Assembly: GCF_024171485.1 (NCBI RefSeq)
Contig: NZ_JALJZX010000001.1
Span: 434,001 to 498,000, forward strand
Origin: Chryseobacterium sp. HSC-36S06
GTDB lineage: Bacteria; Bacteroidota; Bacteroidia; Flavobacteriales; Weeksellaceae
Length of the DNA: 64,000 nucleotides
Reading direction: 5' to 3'
Under the pieces are notes generated by a model, which saw only the letters and a program-made list of their open reading frames with translations, did not search any database and was not told the DNA's origin. Shown here piece by piece: positions 1 to 9,287 of this stretch (its first letter is position 1; every line of letters starts with the position of its first letter). The translations under genes were made by a program, and so were the position numbers.

Positions 1-1445
1 GAAGAACCTACCGCTCTGATTTCAAACTTATTTCCGGTGAAAGCAAAAGGCGAAGTTCTATTTCTGTCGGTATTATCAAGTAAAATTTCCGGAATCTTAC
101 CCACAACATTTAATTTGAGTTCCGTTTTTTCTTCAGGCGAAAGTTTGCCGTCTGTAACTTTTTCCAGTTCTTCCAACACACTGAATAGTTGGGTCCCAAT
201 GAAGGCAGAAATAATCGCCGGTGGAGCTTCGTTTGCACCCAAACGGTGATCATTGCTCGCAGAGGCGATACTTGCTCGTAACAAATCCGCATAATCATGA
301 ACTGCTTTAAGCGTATTTACAAAGAAGGTAAGGAACTGCAGATTCTTTTTAGGGTTTCTACCGGGCATCAAAAGGTTTTCACCAGTATCCGTCGCTAAGC
401 TCCAGTTGTTGTGTTTTCCGCTACCATTTACTCCTGCGAACGGTTTCTCATGGAAAAGGATATGGAAATGGTGTTTATGGGCAACCCTTGCCATGATATC
501 CATTAATAAGGAATTGTGATCCACGGCAACATTCACTTCTTCAAACATCGGAGCCAATTCGAACTGGTTTGGTGCCACTTCATTGTGTCTTGTGGTTACA
601 GGAATTCCTAGTTTCATACACTCGATTTCGAGTTCTTTCATGAAATTCATCACTCTTGTAGGAATCGAACCGAAATAATGATCATCCAGCTGCTGGCCTT
701 TCGCCGGGGAATGTCCCAGCAAAGTCTTGCCTGTAATAACCAAATCCGGACGGGACTGATAAAGGGCAGAATCTACAAGAAAGTATTCCTGTTCCCAGCC
801 CAATGTCGGACTTACTTTGGTTACGTTTTTATCAAAGTAGGACTTACAGATATCAGTAGCCGCTTCGTCTACTGCGTGAAGTGCTCGCAGTAAAGGAGCT
901 TTATAGTCAAGTGTTTCGCCTGTATAAGAGATGAATATGGAAGGAATACAAAGTGTAGTTCCCATAATAAATGCCGGCGAAGTAGGATCCCATGCGGTAT
1001 AACCTCTGGCTTCAAAAGTATTTCTTATCCCTCCGTTAGGGAAAGATGAAGCGTCAGGTTCCTGCTGGATCAGCATTCCTCCGGAAAATCTTTCAATAGC
1101 GCGGTCGCTTTCAAACGGCGTAAAAAACGAATCATGTTTTTCTGCAGTGGATCCGGTTAATGGCTGAAACCAGTGGGTGTAATGGGTTACCCCTTTGCTT
1201 AGAGCCCAATCCTTCATTGCCACTGCAATTTGGTCTGCAACATCACGCTGGATTTTTGTCCCTCTTTTTATCGCATTCTGAATAGACGTGAACGCCTCTT
1301 TAGTAAGATACTCTCTCATGGTTTCCTCAGAAAACACATTCTGGCAGAAAAGTTCTGATAATTTTGCAGGAACTGTAACTGCATTATCTTTTCTAAAATC
1401 TTTAAAAGATAACATATCTAAAGCCTTAAATCTTAATGATGACAT
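1..1445 (-). CDS. glnN: Type III glutamine synthetase, C-terminus cut by window edge
   Basis: This gene makes glutamine from glutamate, ammonia and ATP in the cytoplasm. It reads from an ATG at 1445 off the left edge, giving about 481 residues of a family usually near 700-730, so the C-terminal third is missing. The translation begins MSSLRFKALDML and contains family stretches such as GWEQEYFLVD, NGSGKHNNWS and RLGANEAPPAI, which belong to the GSIII branch common in Bacteroidota rather than GSI. It stands alone and is divergent from the next gene. Identification rests on motif recognition and is confident; regulation cannot be read. Confidence 0.93.
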   Translation of the reverse strand, partial: MSSLRFKALDMLSFKDFRKDNAVTVPAKLSELFCQNVFSEETMREYLTKEAFTSIQNAIKRGTKIQRDVADQIAVAMKDWALSKGVTHYTHWFQPLTGSTAEKHDSFFTPFESDRAIERFSGGMLIQQEPDASSFPNGGIRNTFEARGYTAWDPTSPAFIMGTTLCIPSIFISYTGETLDYKAPLLRALHAVDEAATDICKSYFDKNVTKVSPTLGWEQEYFLVDSALYQSRPDLVITGKTLLGHSPAKGQQLDDHYFGSIPTRVMNFMKELEIECMKLGIPVTTRHNEVAPNQFELAPMFEEVNVAVDHNSLLMDIMARVAHKHHFHILFHEKPFAGVNGSGKHNNWSLATDTGENLLMPGRNPKKNLQFLTFFVNTLKAVHDYADLLRASIASASNDHRLGANEAPPAIISAFIGTQLFSVLEELEKVTDGKLSPEEKTELKLNVVGKIPEILLDNTDRNRTSPFAFTGNKFEIRAVGS

Positions 1446-1599
1446 AATTGGGTGTTTTTTGATGGGGTAAAATTACAAAAAAATAGAAAACAAACAGTAA
1501 AAATGAGAAAAATATGGGGTGTAAGTAAAATAAAAGTGATTTAAGCCCTGTTTTACGGAGATAATTAATAAACTGTTAATCCTATCATAATAATACAAA

Positions 1600-1631
1600 T
1601 TCGGAAATTCGGCAGATATGTATTATATTTG
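1600..1631 (+). promoter_or_regulatory. Bacteroidota-type promoter
   Basis: A TATATTTG -7 element lies at 1624-1631, and a TTCG close to the -33 TTTG lies 20 bp upstream at 1600-1603. The predicted transcript would start shortly before the ATG at 1646, giving a very short leader. Confidence 0.5.
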
Positions 1632-1645
1632 CCAAAAGATACACT

Positions 1646-3319
1646 ATGGTAAATTCACGTGCACGGGAAACTACAGAAGCTATTGAAAGGCTTTATGTTT
1701 CTATGCGACACTTATTCTATCGCGGTTTTTTCAAACCATCCGGGATCTCCGGCGAGAGTCTTCGCTCCTTACTAACAACAATTAATCCCGAAATTTACGG
1801 AACTATGGGCGTTCCGAATAAAATTGAACTCGATGGACTTCTTTATGTTCTGGACCGTTTACCGGAAGGAATTGAAGAATGCTCTTTCATCCACCTGACT
1901 TCAGATGAAGGTTTCGAAAAAGGAAGTTTTGAAGTTATTGTTCCCAAAAAAAGAAGAAGAAACTGTTACCGGATCGATCAACACCAGATGAATATCGAAG
2001 TGCTGCTTGGCCGTTCCGAAATCTACGATATCCTTACTCACCTTACCTTCTTATATATAGAAGCCGATAAAATTAGAAATCTGGCGTTTATTTCTGATGA
2101 AAACGACAAGCCGACACGCGCCTGGAGAATCATCGAAGAAGTAGCGAAAGGCGAGAAAAAATTCAGCCGTAAAGAAAAAGAAGTTGCGCTCATTCATCTT
2201 TCTTCACTTTTGGGAAGAACTTTCGATGAAACTTTGAACGCTTATAACAATTTTGGCGACGATGCAAATCCGGACAGGCTTTTCAAAATTATTTATCATC
2301 TTGGAAACGAAAGTTTCAACGATAATAAAAAAATCAGAGAACGCGAAGTTCATTTCTCTGCGATTCTCCGCGAAAGAGTTGGGCACCATTTCTTCGGGGA
2401 AAAATGGGCGAATAAAGTAAAAGAAGTTCTGGCTGAAAATAACCTCCAGATGAGACCTTTGCACATTATTTCTGCCAATATGCACTCTGTGAAAAATATG
2501 CTTTACGCCAATGATGCCATTGGAAAGAAACCTACAAAAGATGTAGATTTCAAACTTTACGAAGAGATTTCCAATAAAAAATCGCTTCAGGAAAAAGTGC
2601 TTGCACATTCGCAGAAAGCCGGTTTAATTTATATAGATGACCAAAGCGGCAGTAATATCGATGTGCAGATTATTGATCTTGCAAAAACCGATCTTAAAAA
2701 CACACCTTTTGGGGGCCTGAAATTTTCAGGAGAAGATGTTATTATGGTTTTCGATTACGCGTTTGGTGAGCAGGCATTTGAGGTGATGGATGAACTTCTT
2801 CGTCCCTACGATTTCAACGGCGAAATCTACACGATGAAAGTGAAATCTATTTCCATCATGGGGAAAGCCGGGATTTTAATGGGTGGAAAGGGAGATATTA
2901 TGATCCCAACATCCCACGTTTTTGAAGGTACAGCCGATAATTATCCGTTCGAAAACGCATTAACGCTTGCCGATTTCGAAGATGATGAACTCCAGGCTTT
3001 CGAAGGTGGCATGGTTACCGTTTTGGGAACCTCACTTCAGAACAAGGATATTTTAAGATATTTCATGGATACTTCCTGGAAAGCAATCGGCCTTGAAATG
3101 GAAGGAGCGCACTATCAAAAAGCCATTCAGGTAGCATCAAAAATCCGTCATCACATCTCGGAAGACCTTTTTGTAATGTATGCTTATTACGCTTCAGATA
3201 ATCCTCTGGAAACCGGCTCTACGCTGTCTTCCGGTGGTCTCGGTCTTACCGGGGTGAAGCCGACTTATCTCATTACCCTGAAAATTCTGGAGAAAATCCT
3301 GAAAAGCGGTAAAGCTTAA
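1646..3319 (+). CDS. Conserved protein, DUF6909-like, with nucleoside-phosphorylase-like C-terminus
   Basis: This is a 557-residue soluble protein with no signal peptide or membrane segment. I recognise it only as a conserved flavobacterial family (probably DUF6909) with no established reaction. The C-terminal third has the look of the purine nucleoside phosphorylase/AMP nucleosidase fold: a glycine-rich stretch GGMVTVLGTSLQNKD and then GLEMEGAHYQKA near residue 482, where phosphorylases carry the MEGA/MEaA nucleoside-binding motif. The N-terminal two thirds are not recognised. It is monocistronic, with a promoter upstream and a clear terminator downstream. The enzyme link is inference; the gene itself is certain from the long clean frame. 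Confidence 0.85.
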   Translation: MVNSRARETTEAIERLYVSMRHLFYRGFFKPSGISGESLRSLLTTINPEIYGTMGVPNKIELDGLLYVLDRLPEGIEECSFIHLTSDEGFEKGSFEVIVPKKRRRNCYRIDQHQMNIEVLLGRSEIYDILTHLTFLYIEADKIRNLAFISDENDKPTRAWRIIEEVAKGEKKFSRKEKEVALIHLSSLLGRTFDETLNAYNNFGDDANPDRLFKIIYHLGNESFNDNKKIREREVHFSAILRERVGHHFFGEKWANKVKEVLAENNLQMRPLHIISANMHSVKNMLYANDAIGKKPTKDVDFKLYEEISNKKSLQEKVLAHSQKAGLIYIDDQSGSNIDVQIIDLAKTDLKNTPFGGLKFSGEDVIMVFDYAFGEQAFEVMDELLRPYDFNGEIYTMKVKSISIMGKAGILMGGKGDIMIPTSHVFEGTADNYPFENALTLADFEDDELQAFEGGMVTVLGTSLQNKDILRYFMDTSWKAIGLEMEGAHYQKAIQVASKIRHHISEDLFVMYAYYASDNPLETGSTLSSGGLGLTGVKPTYLITLKILEKILKSGKA

Positions 3320-3332
3320 GAACGATTTTAAT

Positions 3333-3368
3333 AAAAAAAGCCCTTTCAGTCGAACTGAGAGGGCTTTT
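3333..3368 (+). terminator. Intrinsic terminator
   Basis: An 11-bp stem (AGCCCTTTCAG / CTGAGAGGGCT, one G-U pair) with a 4-5 nt loop is followed by a T run, 14 bases after the stop of the DUF6909-like gene. Confidence 0.8.
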
Positions 3369-3431
3369 ACTTGGGTCACTTCACCCATAAATCAAAAATT
3401 CTTATCTTTCGCTTTTAAAAATTGATTAAAG

Positions 3432-5276
3432 ATGAACAAAGGCCTTATCGTAGTTTTCGCGTTTATTTTCGGAATGCTTTCAGCACAGCAATCACCGTAT
3501 TATCAGCAGTTTGCGAAGTATAAAATGGATATTGATGTTGACGCCCCCAATTTCACTTACAAAGGAAGCCAAACCTTAACGTATACCAACAATTCATCCG
3601 ACGAACTGAAGGTGGTGTATTTTCATCTTTACTGGAATGCTTTCAAGCCGGGATCAATGATGGATCAGCGGGTTCAGAACCAGGGCAAGAACGGGGACTC
3701 GAGGTTACAGATTAACGGAATTTCAAGACTTGCATCAATTCCGAAAGGGGAAGAAGGCGCCCAGAATATCCACTGGATCAAACAGAACGGCAAAAATCTG
3801 AAATTCGAAGTTCAGGAAACCATTATGAAAGTGGAACTGAATACACCATTAAAACCAAACTCAACCACTACATTCACGATGGAATGGGATGCAGTAATTC
3901 CGCATCAGATCCGTCGTGCCGGAAGAAACAACCGTGAGGGAATCGATATGACGATGACGCAGTGGTATCCGAAAATTGCTGAGTACGATTATGATGGCTG
4001 GGCGACATTTGATTATATCGGCCGCGAATTTCATGCGCCGTTTTCCGATTATGATGTCTCCATTAAAATTGATAAAGATTATGTGATTGGTGCTGGCGGA
4101 ACCCTTGAAAACCCGCTCGAAGTTAAAGGTTACGATGCGAAAGCAAATATAAAATCCGACAGCAAGAATAAAGCTACATGGCGGTGGACCGCTAAAAATC
4201 TCCTCGATTTTGCTTGGGCAGCCGACAGAGATTACACAGTTGAACAATTTACAATATTGGATGGACCGAAAGTGTATTATGTGTATCAGAAATCAGAGAA
4301 AACGAAGCTTTGGGAAGAGTCCAAACCTTATGTTACTAAATTTTTCCAGCTGATGAACGCAGCTTTCGGGCAGTATGTTTACCCATCATACTCCTTTATT
4401 CAGGGCGGCGATGGCGGAATGGAATACGGAATGTGCACCATGATTTTAGGAGAAGGAAGATCGCTTGAAGGTTTGGTTGGCTTAATGGTTCATGAAGGCG
4501 GACACTCTTACAACCAACAGATTTTGGCTTACAACGAAAGCGTGAGACCGTGGATGGATGAAGGTTTCACGAGTTATTACGACGATTATGTGATGCATCA
4601 GTTATTTCCGCCGAGAGAACCGGTAGCGAATCCGTTTGTGGGATCCATAAAATCTTATGTGAACTTTACCAAAACCGGAAAAGAAGAACCTGCAGCGTGG
4701 TTGGCGGATCATCACGACGACGGCAGAGCATATTCCATTGCTTCTTATGTGAAAGGTGATTTGTTTTTGGTACAGCTCGGATATATCGTTGGGGAACAGA
4801 ATCTTTCGCTAATTATGAAAGAATTTTACAGCCAGTGGAAACTCAAACATCCTACAGACCGCGATTTTATGCATATTGCACAGAAAATTTCGGGGATGGA
4901 TTTGAAGTGGTTCCACCATTACTGGATCAATACAACCAAGACAATAGATTACGCCATTAAAAATGTAGAATACGGCGCAGCATCTACTACGGTAACCCTG
5001 GAAAACAGGGGCCAGATTCCGATGCCTATTGATTTTTCTGTAATGACTTCAGATAAAAAGGTAATCAACTACCATATCCCGCTGAATATGACCCATACAT
5101 GGAAAAGCAAAGATATTTACGGTAATTTCACAACGCTCAATTACTGGCCATGGACACAAAATGAATACAAAATCACCGTACCGTATACCAAAGACCAGCT
5201 TTCGGTGGTAGGAATCGATTTCTCGCAGCGTTTAGCCGATGTGAATCCGGAGGATAATTTCGTTGAGGTTAAATAA
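3432..5276 (+). CDS. Secreted M1-family zinc metallopeptidase
   Basis: A probable exported aminopeptidase-like enzyme that removes N-terminal residues from peptides. The first 19 residues form a signal peptide ending LSAQ. The gluzincin zinc site is visible: HEGGH inside GLMVHEGGHSYNQQ (about residues 354-358), followed by the third ligand in RPWMDEGFTSYY. The substrate-binding loop reads GGDGGMEYGM, where classical members have GAMEN, so specificity may differ. Length (614 residues) fits the bacterial M1 group found in Bacteroidota. It ends 16 bases before coaX and may be cotranscribed with it. Confidence 0.9.
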   Translation: MNKGLIVVFAFIFGMLSAQQSPYYQQFAKYKMDIDVDAPNFTYKGSQTLTYTNNSSDELKVVYFHLYWNAFKPGSMMDQRVQNQGKNGDSRLQINGISRLASIPKGEEGAQNIHWIKQNGKNLKFEVQETIMKVELNTPLKPNSTTTFTMEWDAVIPHQIRRAGRNNREGIDMTMTQWYPKIAEYDYDGWATFDYIGREFHAPFSDYDVSIKIDKDYVIGAGGTLENPLEVKGYDAKANIKSDSKNKATWRWTAKNLLDFAWAADRDYTVEQFTILDGPKVYYVYQKSEKTKLWEESKPYVTKFFQLMNAAFGQYVYPSYSFIQGGDGGMEYGMCTMILGEGRSLEGLVGLMVHEGGHSYNQQILAYNESVRPWMDEGFTSYYDDYVMHQLFPPREPVANPFVGSIKSYVNFTKTGKEEPAAWLADHHDDGRAYSIASYVKGDLFLVQLGYIVGEQNLSLIMKEFYSQWKLKHPTDRDFMHIAQKISGMDLKWFHHYWINTTKTIDYAIKNVEYGAASTTVTLENRGQIPMPIDFSVMTSDKKVINYHIPLNMTHTWKSKDIYGNFTTLNYWPWTQNEYKITVPYTKDQLSVVGIDFSQRLADVNPEDNFVEVK

Positions 5277-5292
5277 TTAGAAAATACCTTAA

Positions 5293-6054
5293 ATGACTTC
5301 AATTGTAATTAATATCGGGAATACCAACATCAGATTTGGACTTTTCAATGATGAGAACTGTGATATTTCCTGGATTCTCAATACCAAACCTTACCGTACA
5401 AGCGACGAACTGCAAATGCAGTTTATGATGATGTATCAGACGCATAAAATCGATGCGGAAAAAATTGATAAAATCATCATCGGGTCTGTAGTTCCGCAGC
5501 TTACTTACGATATTACCCGCGCCATTCAGAAAATTCATGGTAAAAAACCTGTGGTTGTCGACAGAAATACCCCTTCGGGCGTTCAGCCGAAATCAAAACA
5601 GATGGGAACGGATATTTACGCAAATCTGGTTTCGGCACATCATCTTTATCCGGAAGGAAAAAAGATAATTTTCGATTTCGGTACGGCATTGACGGCGAGC
5701 TGCATCGATGAAAAAGGCGAGACTTTAGGTGTAATCATCGCGCCGGGAATCATTACTTCCCTTAATTCTCTGATTCACGACACCGCACAACTGCCTGAAA
5801 TTGAACTTATAAAGCCTAAAAAAGTATTGGGACTGGACACAGTTTCCTGTATGCAGAGTGGTATGGTTTATGGATTTCTGGGAATGGTTGAAGGTTTTAT
5901 CGATCGGATTAACGAGGAGGTTCAGGAAGAATGTTACGTCATCGCGACCGGCGGAGTGTCGCATGTTTACAAGCCGCTTACCGAAAAAATTCATGTGGCA
6001 GACCGCCTTCACACGCTGAAAGGTCTTTATTATTTAGGGAGAAATTTGTCTTAA
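5293..6054 (+). CDS. coaX: Type III pantothenate kinase
   Basis: CoaX phosphorylates pantothenate in the first step of coenzyme A synthesis. The 253-residue product opens with the ASKHA nucleotide-binding motif IGNTNIRFGLFND. It has the conserved DFGTALT stretch around residue 128, APGIITSLNSL after it, and ATGGVSH near the C-terminus. Length is typical for the family. It follows the M1 peptidase by 16 bases and converges with the deaminase gene downstream, with no obvious terminator in the 20-bp gap. Confidence 0.93.
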   Translation: MTSIVINIGNTNIRFGLFNDENCDISWILNTKPYRTSDELQMQFMMMYQTHKIDAEKIDKIIIGSVVPQLTYDITRAIQKIHGKKPVVVDRNTPSGVQPKSKQMGTDIYANLVSAHHLYPEGKKIIFDFGTALTASCIDEKGETLGVIIAPGIITSLNSLIHDTAQLPEIELIKPKKVLGLDTVSCMQSGMVYGFLGMVEGFIDRINEEVQEECYVIATGGVSHVYKPLTEKIHVADRLHTLKGLYYLGRNLS

Positions 6055-6074
6055 GTATCACCCGGAAGTATTCT

Positions 6075-6506
6075 TTACCTTTTATTCTGAAAGAAATCTT
6101 TTACAATCTGCGAGCATTGGGCTTCCAGTACATCCAGCACAATTTCTGTTTTGGGATGCAACGTGAGATGTTTGTTAATGAATCCGCGCTGTTCGTCTCG
6201 CGCACCGATGACCACTTTTGAGATTTGCGACCAGTTCAGGGCACCGCAGCACATTACACATGGCTCAAGTGTGACGTACATGGTGCAGTTCTGCAGATAT
6301 TTACCGCCAAGATAGTTTGCTGCAGACGTGATGGCCTGCATTTCTGCGTGCGCCGTAACATCGTTTAGCGTTTCGGTAAGGTTGTGGGATTTTGCAATGA
6401 CCCGGTTATTGGAGACAATCACGCAGCCAATGGGAACCTCATCTTTTTCTAAGGCAGTCTGGGCTTCCTGAAGTGCCATTTTCATGTAATATTCGTCGGT
6501 AAACAT
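6075..6506 (-). CDS. tadA: Nucleoside deaminase, probable tRNA adenosine(34) deaminase
   Basis: A zinc-dependent cytidine-deaminase-fold enzyme of 143 residues. The catalytic HAE is at residues 53-55 (TAHAEMQAI) and the zinc cysteines are in PCVMC at 82-86, as in TadA, which converts adenosine to inosine at the tRNA wobble position. Guanine deaminases share the signature, but the short length and the EVPIGCVIV opening favour TadA. It is transcribed on the minus strand, convergent with coaX. Confidence 0.85.
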   Translation of the reverse strand: MFTDEYYMKMALQEAQTALEKDEVPIGCVIVSNNRVIAKSHNLTETLNDVTAHAEMQAITSAANYLGGKYLQNCTMYVTLEPCVMCCGALNWSQISKVVIGARDEQRGFINKHLTLHPKTEIVLDVLEAQCSQIVKDFFQNKR

Positions 6507-6556
6507 AACAAATTTAGGTATTGATGCTTGATATTATGTGGGCTGTCTTTAGAATA

Positions 6557-7186
6557 TCAGTCAAAGGTCATTGATAACGGCAGTCGGAAACGGTAGCGCA
6601 CCGCAGTACCGTTGATAATGGCAGGAGAAAATTTTTCCGGGAGAAGATACATTGCGATTTCTGCCTGGCGGTTGAAGGTGAAGTTATCGCCTTCAGCTTG
6701 CACATTGCCAATGCTTCCGTCCTTTTCTACAACAAAAACAACATTGGTTTTCAACAGTTTTTGATCAGGCAGAACTGAATCGGTATAAAATAAATCAGCC
6801 ACCTGTTTTCTTAAAGTTTCGAAACCGCCCGGGTACTTTGCCTCTTCATTCAGTTCTTCTTTTTTAGGATTCGCTAAATGGAGTTCCGGCAGATTTTTAA
6901 TGGTGATTTTTGTTAAATCTTCGCGGTTTTTTACTTTAATTAAAGTGCCGATGAAGGCGGTGTTCTGTATACTGTCGAGCTTCAGCATAAACTCTGAAAA
7001 GTCTCTTTTAATGGCGATTTTCTGTTCTATATTTTCCTCGTTATCAAACTTTTTCTTGAATTCATTATTCAGCATAAACCTTTGATAATCAAAATAGTTT
7101 TTGGCACTTTTGAACTCTTCATTTTGCTGTGCAAACAATAAATTTGCGCAGACCAACAGCATCAGAGAAACTAATTTTTTGCTCAC
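6557..7186 (-). CDS. Exported protein with TonB-C-like terminus
   Basis: A 209-residue protein with a signal peptide (MSKKLVSLMLLVCANLLFAQ). The C-terminal 70 residues (VVFVVEKDGSIGNVQAEGD, then FSPAIINGTAVRYRFRLP) resemble the TonB C-terminal fold often found in periplasmic Bacteroidota proteins. There is no N-terminal anchor or proline-rich linker, so it is unlikely to be a true energy transducer. The middle part is charged and not recognised. It is probably monocistronic. Confidence 0.75.
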   Translation of the reverse strand: MSKKLVSLMLLVCANLLFAQQNEEFKSAKNYFDYQRFMLNNEFKKKFDNEENIEQKIAIKRDFSEFMLKLDSIQNTAFIGTLIKVKNREDLTKITIKNLPELHLANPKKEELNEEAKYPGGFETLRKQVADLFYTDSVLPDQKLLKTNVVFVVEKDGSIGNVQAEGDNFTFNRQAEIAMYLLPEKFSPAIINGTAVRYRFRLPLSMTFD

Positions 7187-7270
7187 TTGTGTTTAATATA
7201 TAATGTAAAAATAGTTAAAATATTTAATACAATTTTAAGGGGAATTATAGCAGCAGGAAAGCCATCTTGT

Positions 7271-8047
7271 TTATGATTTGAATGTAGAAACCTTAGCATC
7301 CAAGTCTTTAATATCCTTTTTAATCTCCATGAACATGCTTTTTATTCCTGTATCATAAGACTGGTTCGGTTTGTAGTCCTGCGGTAAAATGCCGCGGACA
7401 TATCGCCAGATTTCTACAAGATCCTCCAGAGGAATTTCGTACGGCGGATAAAAAGGGTTATCGGCGGATACGGTGATGGAAGAGGAATTTACTGCCACTA
7501 ACGTTTTATAAGTGATTCCCTGCGGGGTTACAAAGATGTATTCCTTCTGCGGTTTCAAGTCTGCAATATTTTCAACATACTCGCCAATCACATAAGATCC
7601 GTCTGCAAACGGCGGCATAGAATCTCCATCTGCCAGGAATCCGCGGAATTTCCCATGTTTCAGAAACGGAAGGTTCATTCGCTGCAGGCTCTCCATGTAT
7701 TCCGGATCGCTGTATCCTTTCAAATATCCCATCGAAGCCTTCTGCGGAACAATTTCAATAAAATTATTGCCCTGCTGATCCACCACCACCGGTAGCACAA
7801 TGCGGTTGTCGGGAAGTTTCAGCATGCCTTCCAAAGGATATTTCCGGATATCAACCGTAAGGAGCAAGTCAATGCTGATGTGAAAAAACTTGGATATTTT
7901 GATGAGGATTTCATACGGAGGCTCCGAGCGGCCACTTTCGTATTTCGAATACCGGTCGCGGCTGATGCCAAGCTGATCTGCGAAACCCTGCTGAGCTAAA
8001 TCTTTTTTACCTCTTAAAAACCTGATGTTATCTGAAAAAACTGACAT
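7271..8047 (-). CDS. XRE-family regulator with S24 LexA-like domain
   Basis: A cI/LexA-type repressor probably controlling the divergent dinB-dnaE2 operon and itself. The helix-turn-helix spans residues 4-65 (FADQLGISRDRYSKYESGR) and the S24 domain fills the C-terminal half. The serine-lysine dyad is visible as S143 (GDSMPPF) and K181 (GITYKTLV). The region where family members are cut reads KASMGYLKGY (103-112), with Met-Gly rather than Ala-Gly. I chose the ATG at 8047: an upstream in-frame start at 8110 would run across both operator-like repeats and give an unnatural hydrophobic leader. LexA-like function is inferred from architecture and position. Confidence 0.88.
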   Translation of the reverse strand: MSVFSDNIRFLRGKKDLAQQGFADQLGISRDRYSKYESGRSEPPYEILIKISKFFHISIDLLLTVDIRKYPLEGMLKLPDNRIVLPVVVDQQGNNFIEIVPQKASMGYLKGYSDPEYMESLQRMNLPFLKHGKFRGFLADGDSMPPFADGSYVIGEYVENIADLKPQKEYIFVTPQGITYKTLVAVNSSSITVSADNPFYPPYEIPLEDLVEIWRYVRGILPQDYKPNQSYDTGIKSMFMEIKKDIKDLDAKVSTFKS

Positions 8048-8104
8048 TGGGACAAATTGTATCTGCAAATATAACATTTTTGGGACAAATAGTATATAAT
8101 TTTG
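8047..8104. promoter_or_regulatory. Divergent promoter with two direct operator-like repeats
   Basis: TTGGGACAAATTGTAT (8047-8062) and TTGGGACAAATAGTAT (8080-8095) are 16-bp direct repeats whose starts are 33 bp apart, about three helical turns. Each holds a partial dyad, ACAA-A-TTGT or ACAA-A-TAGT. A plus-strand -7 box TAATTTTG (8097-8104) ends five bases before the dinB ATG, and a minus-strand -7 box TATATTTG (8066-8073) faces the regulator. The repeats overlap the promoter regions of both genes, as expected for a shared repressor. Confidence 0.75.
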
Positions 8105-8108
8105 CAGC

Positions 8109-9284
8109 ATGAATCATGCGATTGCACATATGGATTTGGATGCGTTTTTCGTTTCCTGCGCGAGGCTCCACAACCGCGACCTGCACGGAATTCCCCTGAT
8201 TATCGGAGGTGGAGAGCGTGGTGTGGTGGCATCGTGTTCGTATGAAGCGCGTTATTTCGGTGTGCGTTCGGCGATGCCCATCAGAATGGCCCTAAAACTT
8301 TGTCCTGATGCTAAAGTGGTGAAAGGTGATTATGAAATGTTTTCGAAATGTTCACATGAGGTCACGGAAATAATTCAGCAACGCGTCCCGGTGATGGAAA
8401 AAGCCAGTATCGATGAGTTTTATCTGGATCTTTCGGGTATGGATAAATTTTTCGGCTGCTACCAATGGACACAGGAAATCGCTGAAGAAGTAACCAAAGA
8501 AACCGGTTTGCCCATCAGTTTTGCCCTTTCCGTGAATAAAACAGTGTCCAAAATCGGCACCGGAGAATCTAAACCGCATGGCAGGCTTGAAATAAAAGAA
8601 ACTCAAATCAAACCTTTTTTGAATCCGCTTTCTATCCGAAAAATCCCAATGGTTGGCGAAACTACGTTTCAGTTGCTCTCCAGAATCGGCATCCGCACGA
8701 TCAAGACACTTTCAGAAATGCCGGTTTTAGCCCTTCAGCAAATGATCGGCAAAAACGGAGCTGACCTCTGGAAAAAAGCCAACGGAATCGATGAAACACC
8801 GGTAATTCCTTATTCGGAAAGAAAATCAATTTCAAAAGAACATACTTTTTCAAATGATACCATGGATGTATTTGCATTAAGAAGCCTGATATCCGGAATG
8901 GCGGAAGAACTCGCTTACCAGCTGCGCAAAGAAAAATGGCTCACCTCCACCGTTGTCATTAAAATCCGTTACGCTAATTTCGATACAGAGACCAAACAGT
9001 GCAAAGTAGCTTATACCGCGGCAGATCATACTCTTTCGCGGATTGCTCTGGATCTGTTTAATAAAATCTATACCCGTAGAATGCGCCTGCGTTTGGTAGG
9101 TTTACGTTTTACCGGATTGGTACACGGAAGTCACCAGATGAATCTCTTCGAAGATACCGAAGAACTCATGAATCTTTACCAAACCATGGACCGCATCAAG
9201 AACCGCTTTGGCTCCGATGCGGTAAGACGTGCTTCCGGATTTCATTTCTCTGAGGTGAATGCGGATTCCCCCAAAATTGTCTAA
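8109..9284 (+). CDS. dinB: Y-family DNA polymerase IV
   Basis: A translesion DNA polymerase of 391 residues. The catalytic carboxylates are intact: HMDLDAFFVS at the N-terminus (D9, D11) and SIDEFYLD (D102, E103). The fingers stretch VVASCSYEARYFGVRSAMP is also present. These residues separate it from the inactive ImuB proteins that occupy this place in the imuA-imuB-dnaE2 cassettes of other phyla. It starts just downstream of the operator repeats and stops 3 bases before dnaE2, so the two are one operon. The -7 box is so close that the message may be leaderless. Confidence 0.93.
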   Translation: MNHAIAHMDLDAFFVSCARLHNRDLHGIPLIIGGGERGVVASCSYEARYFGVRSAMPIRMALKLCPDAKVVKGDYEMFSKCSHEVTEIIQQRVPVMEKASIDEFYLDLSGMDKFFGCYQWTQEIAEEVTKETGLPISFALSVNKTVSKIGTGESKPHGRLEIKETQIKPFLNPLSIRKIPMVGETTFQLLSRIGIRTIKTLSEMPVLALQQMIGKNGADLWKKANGIDETPVIPYSERKSISKEHTFSNDTMDVFALRSLISGMAEELAYQLRKEKWLTSTVVIKIRYANFDTETKQCKVAYTAADHTLSRIALDLFNKIYTRRMRLRLVGLRFTGLVHGSHQMNLFEDTEELMNLYQTMDRIKNRFGSDAVRRASGFHFSEVNADSPKIV

Positions 9285-9287
9285 ATA

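Noticed and set aside
1256-1272. A TTTGTCCC match to the operator-like repeats of the dinB promoter.
   Set aside because: Only 8 bases match, and it lies inside the glutamine synthetase coding sequence, so it is probably chance.
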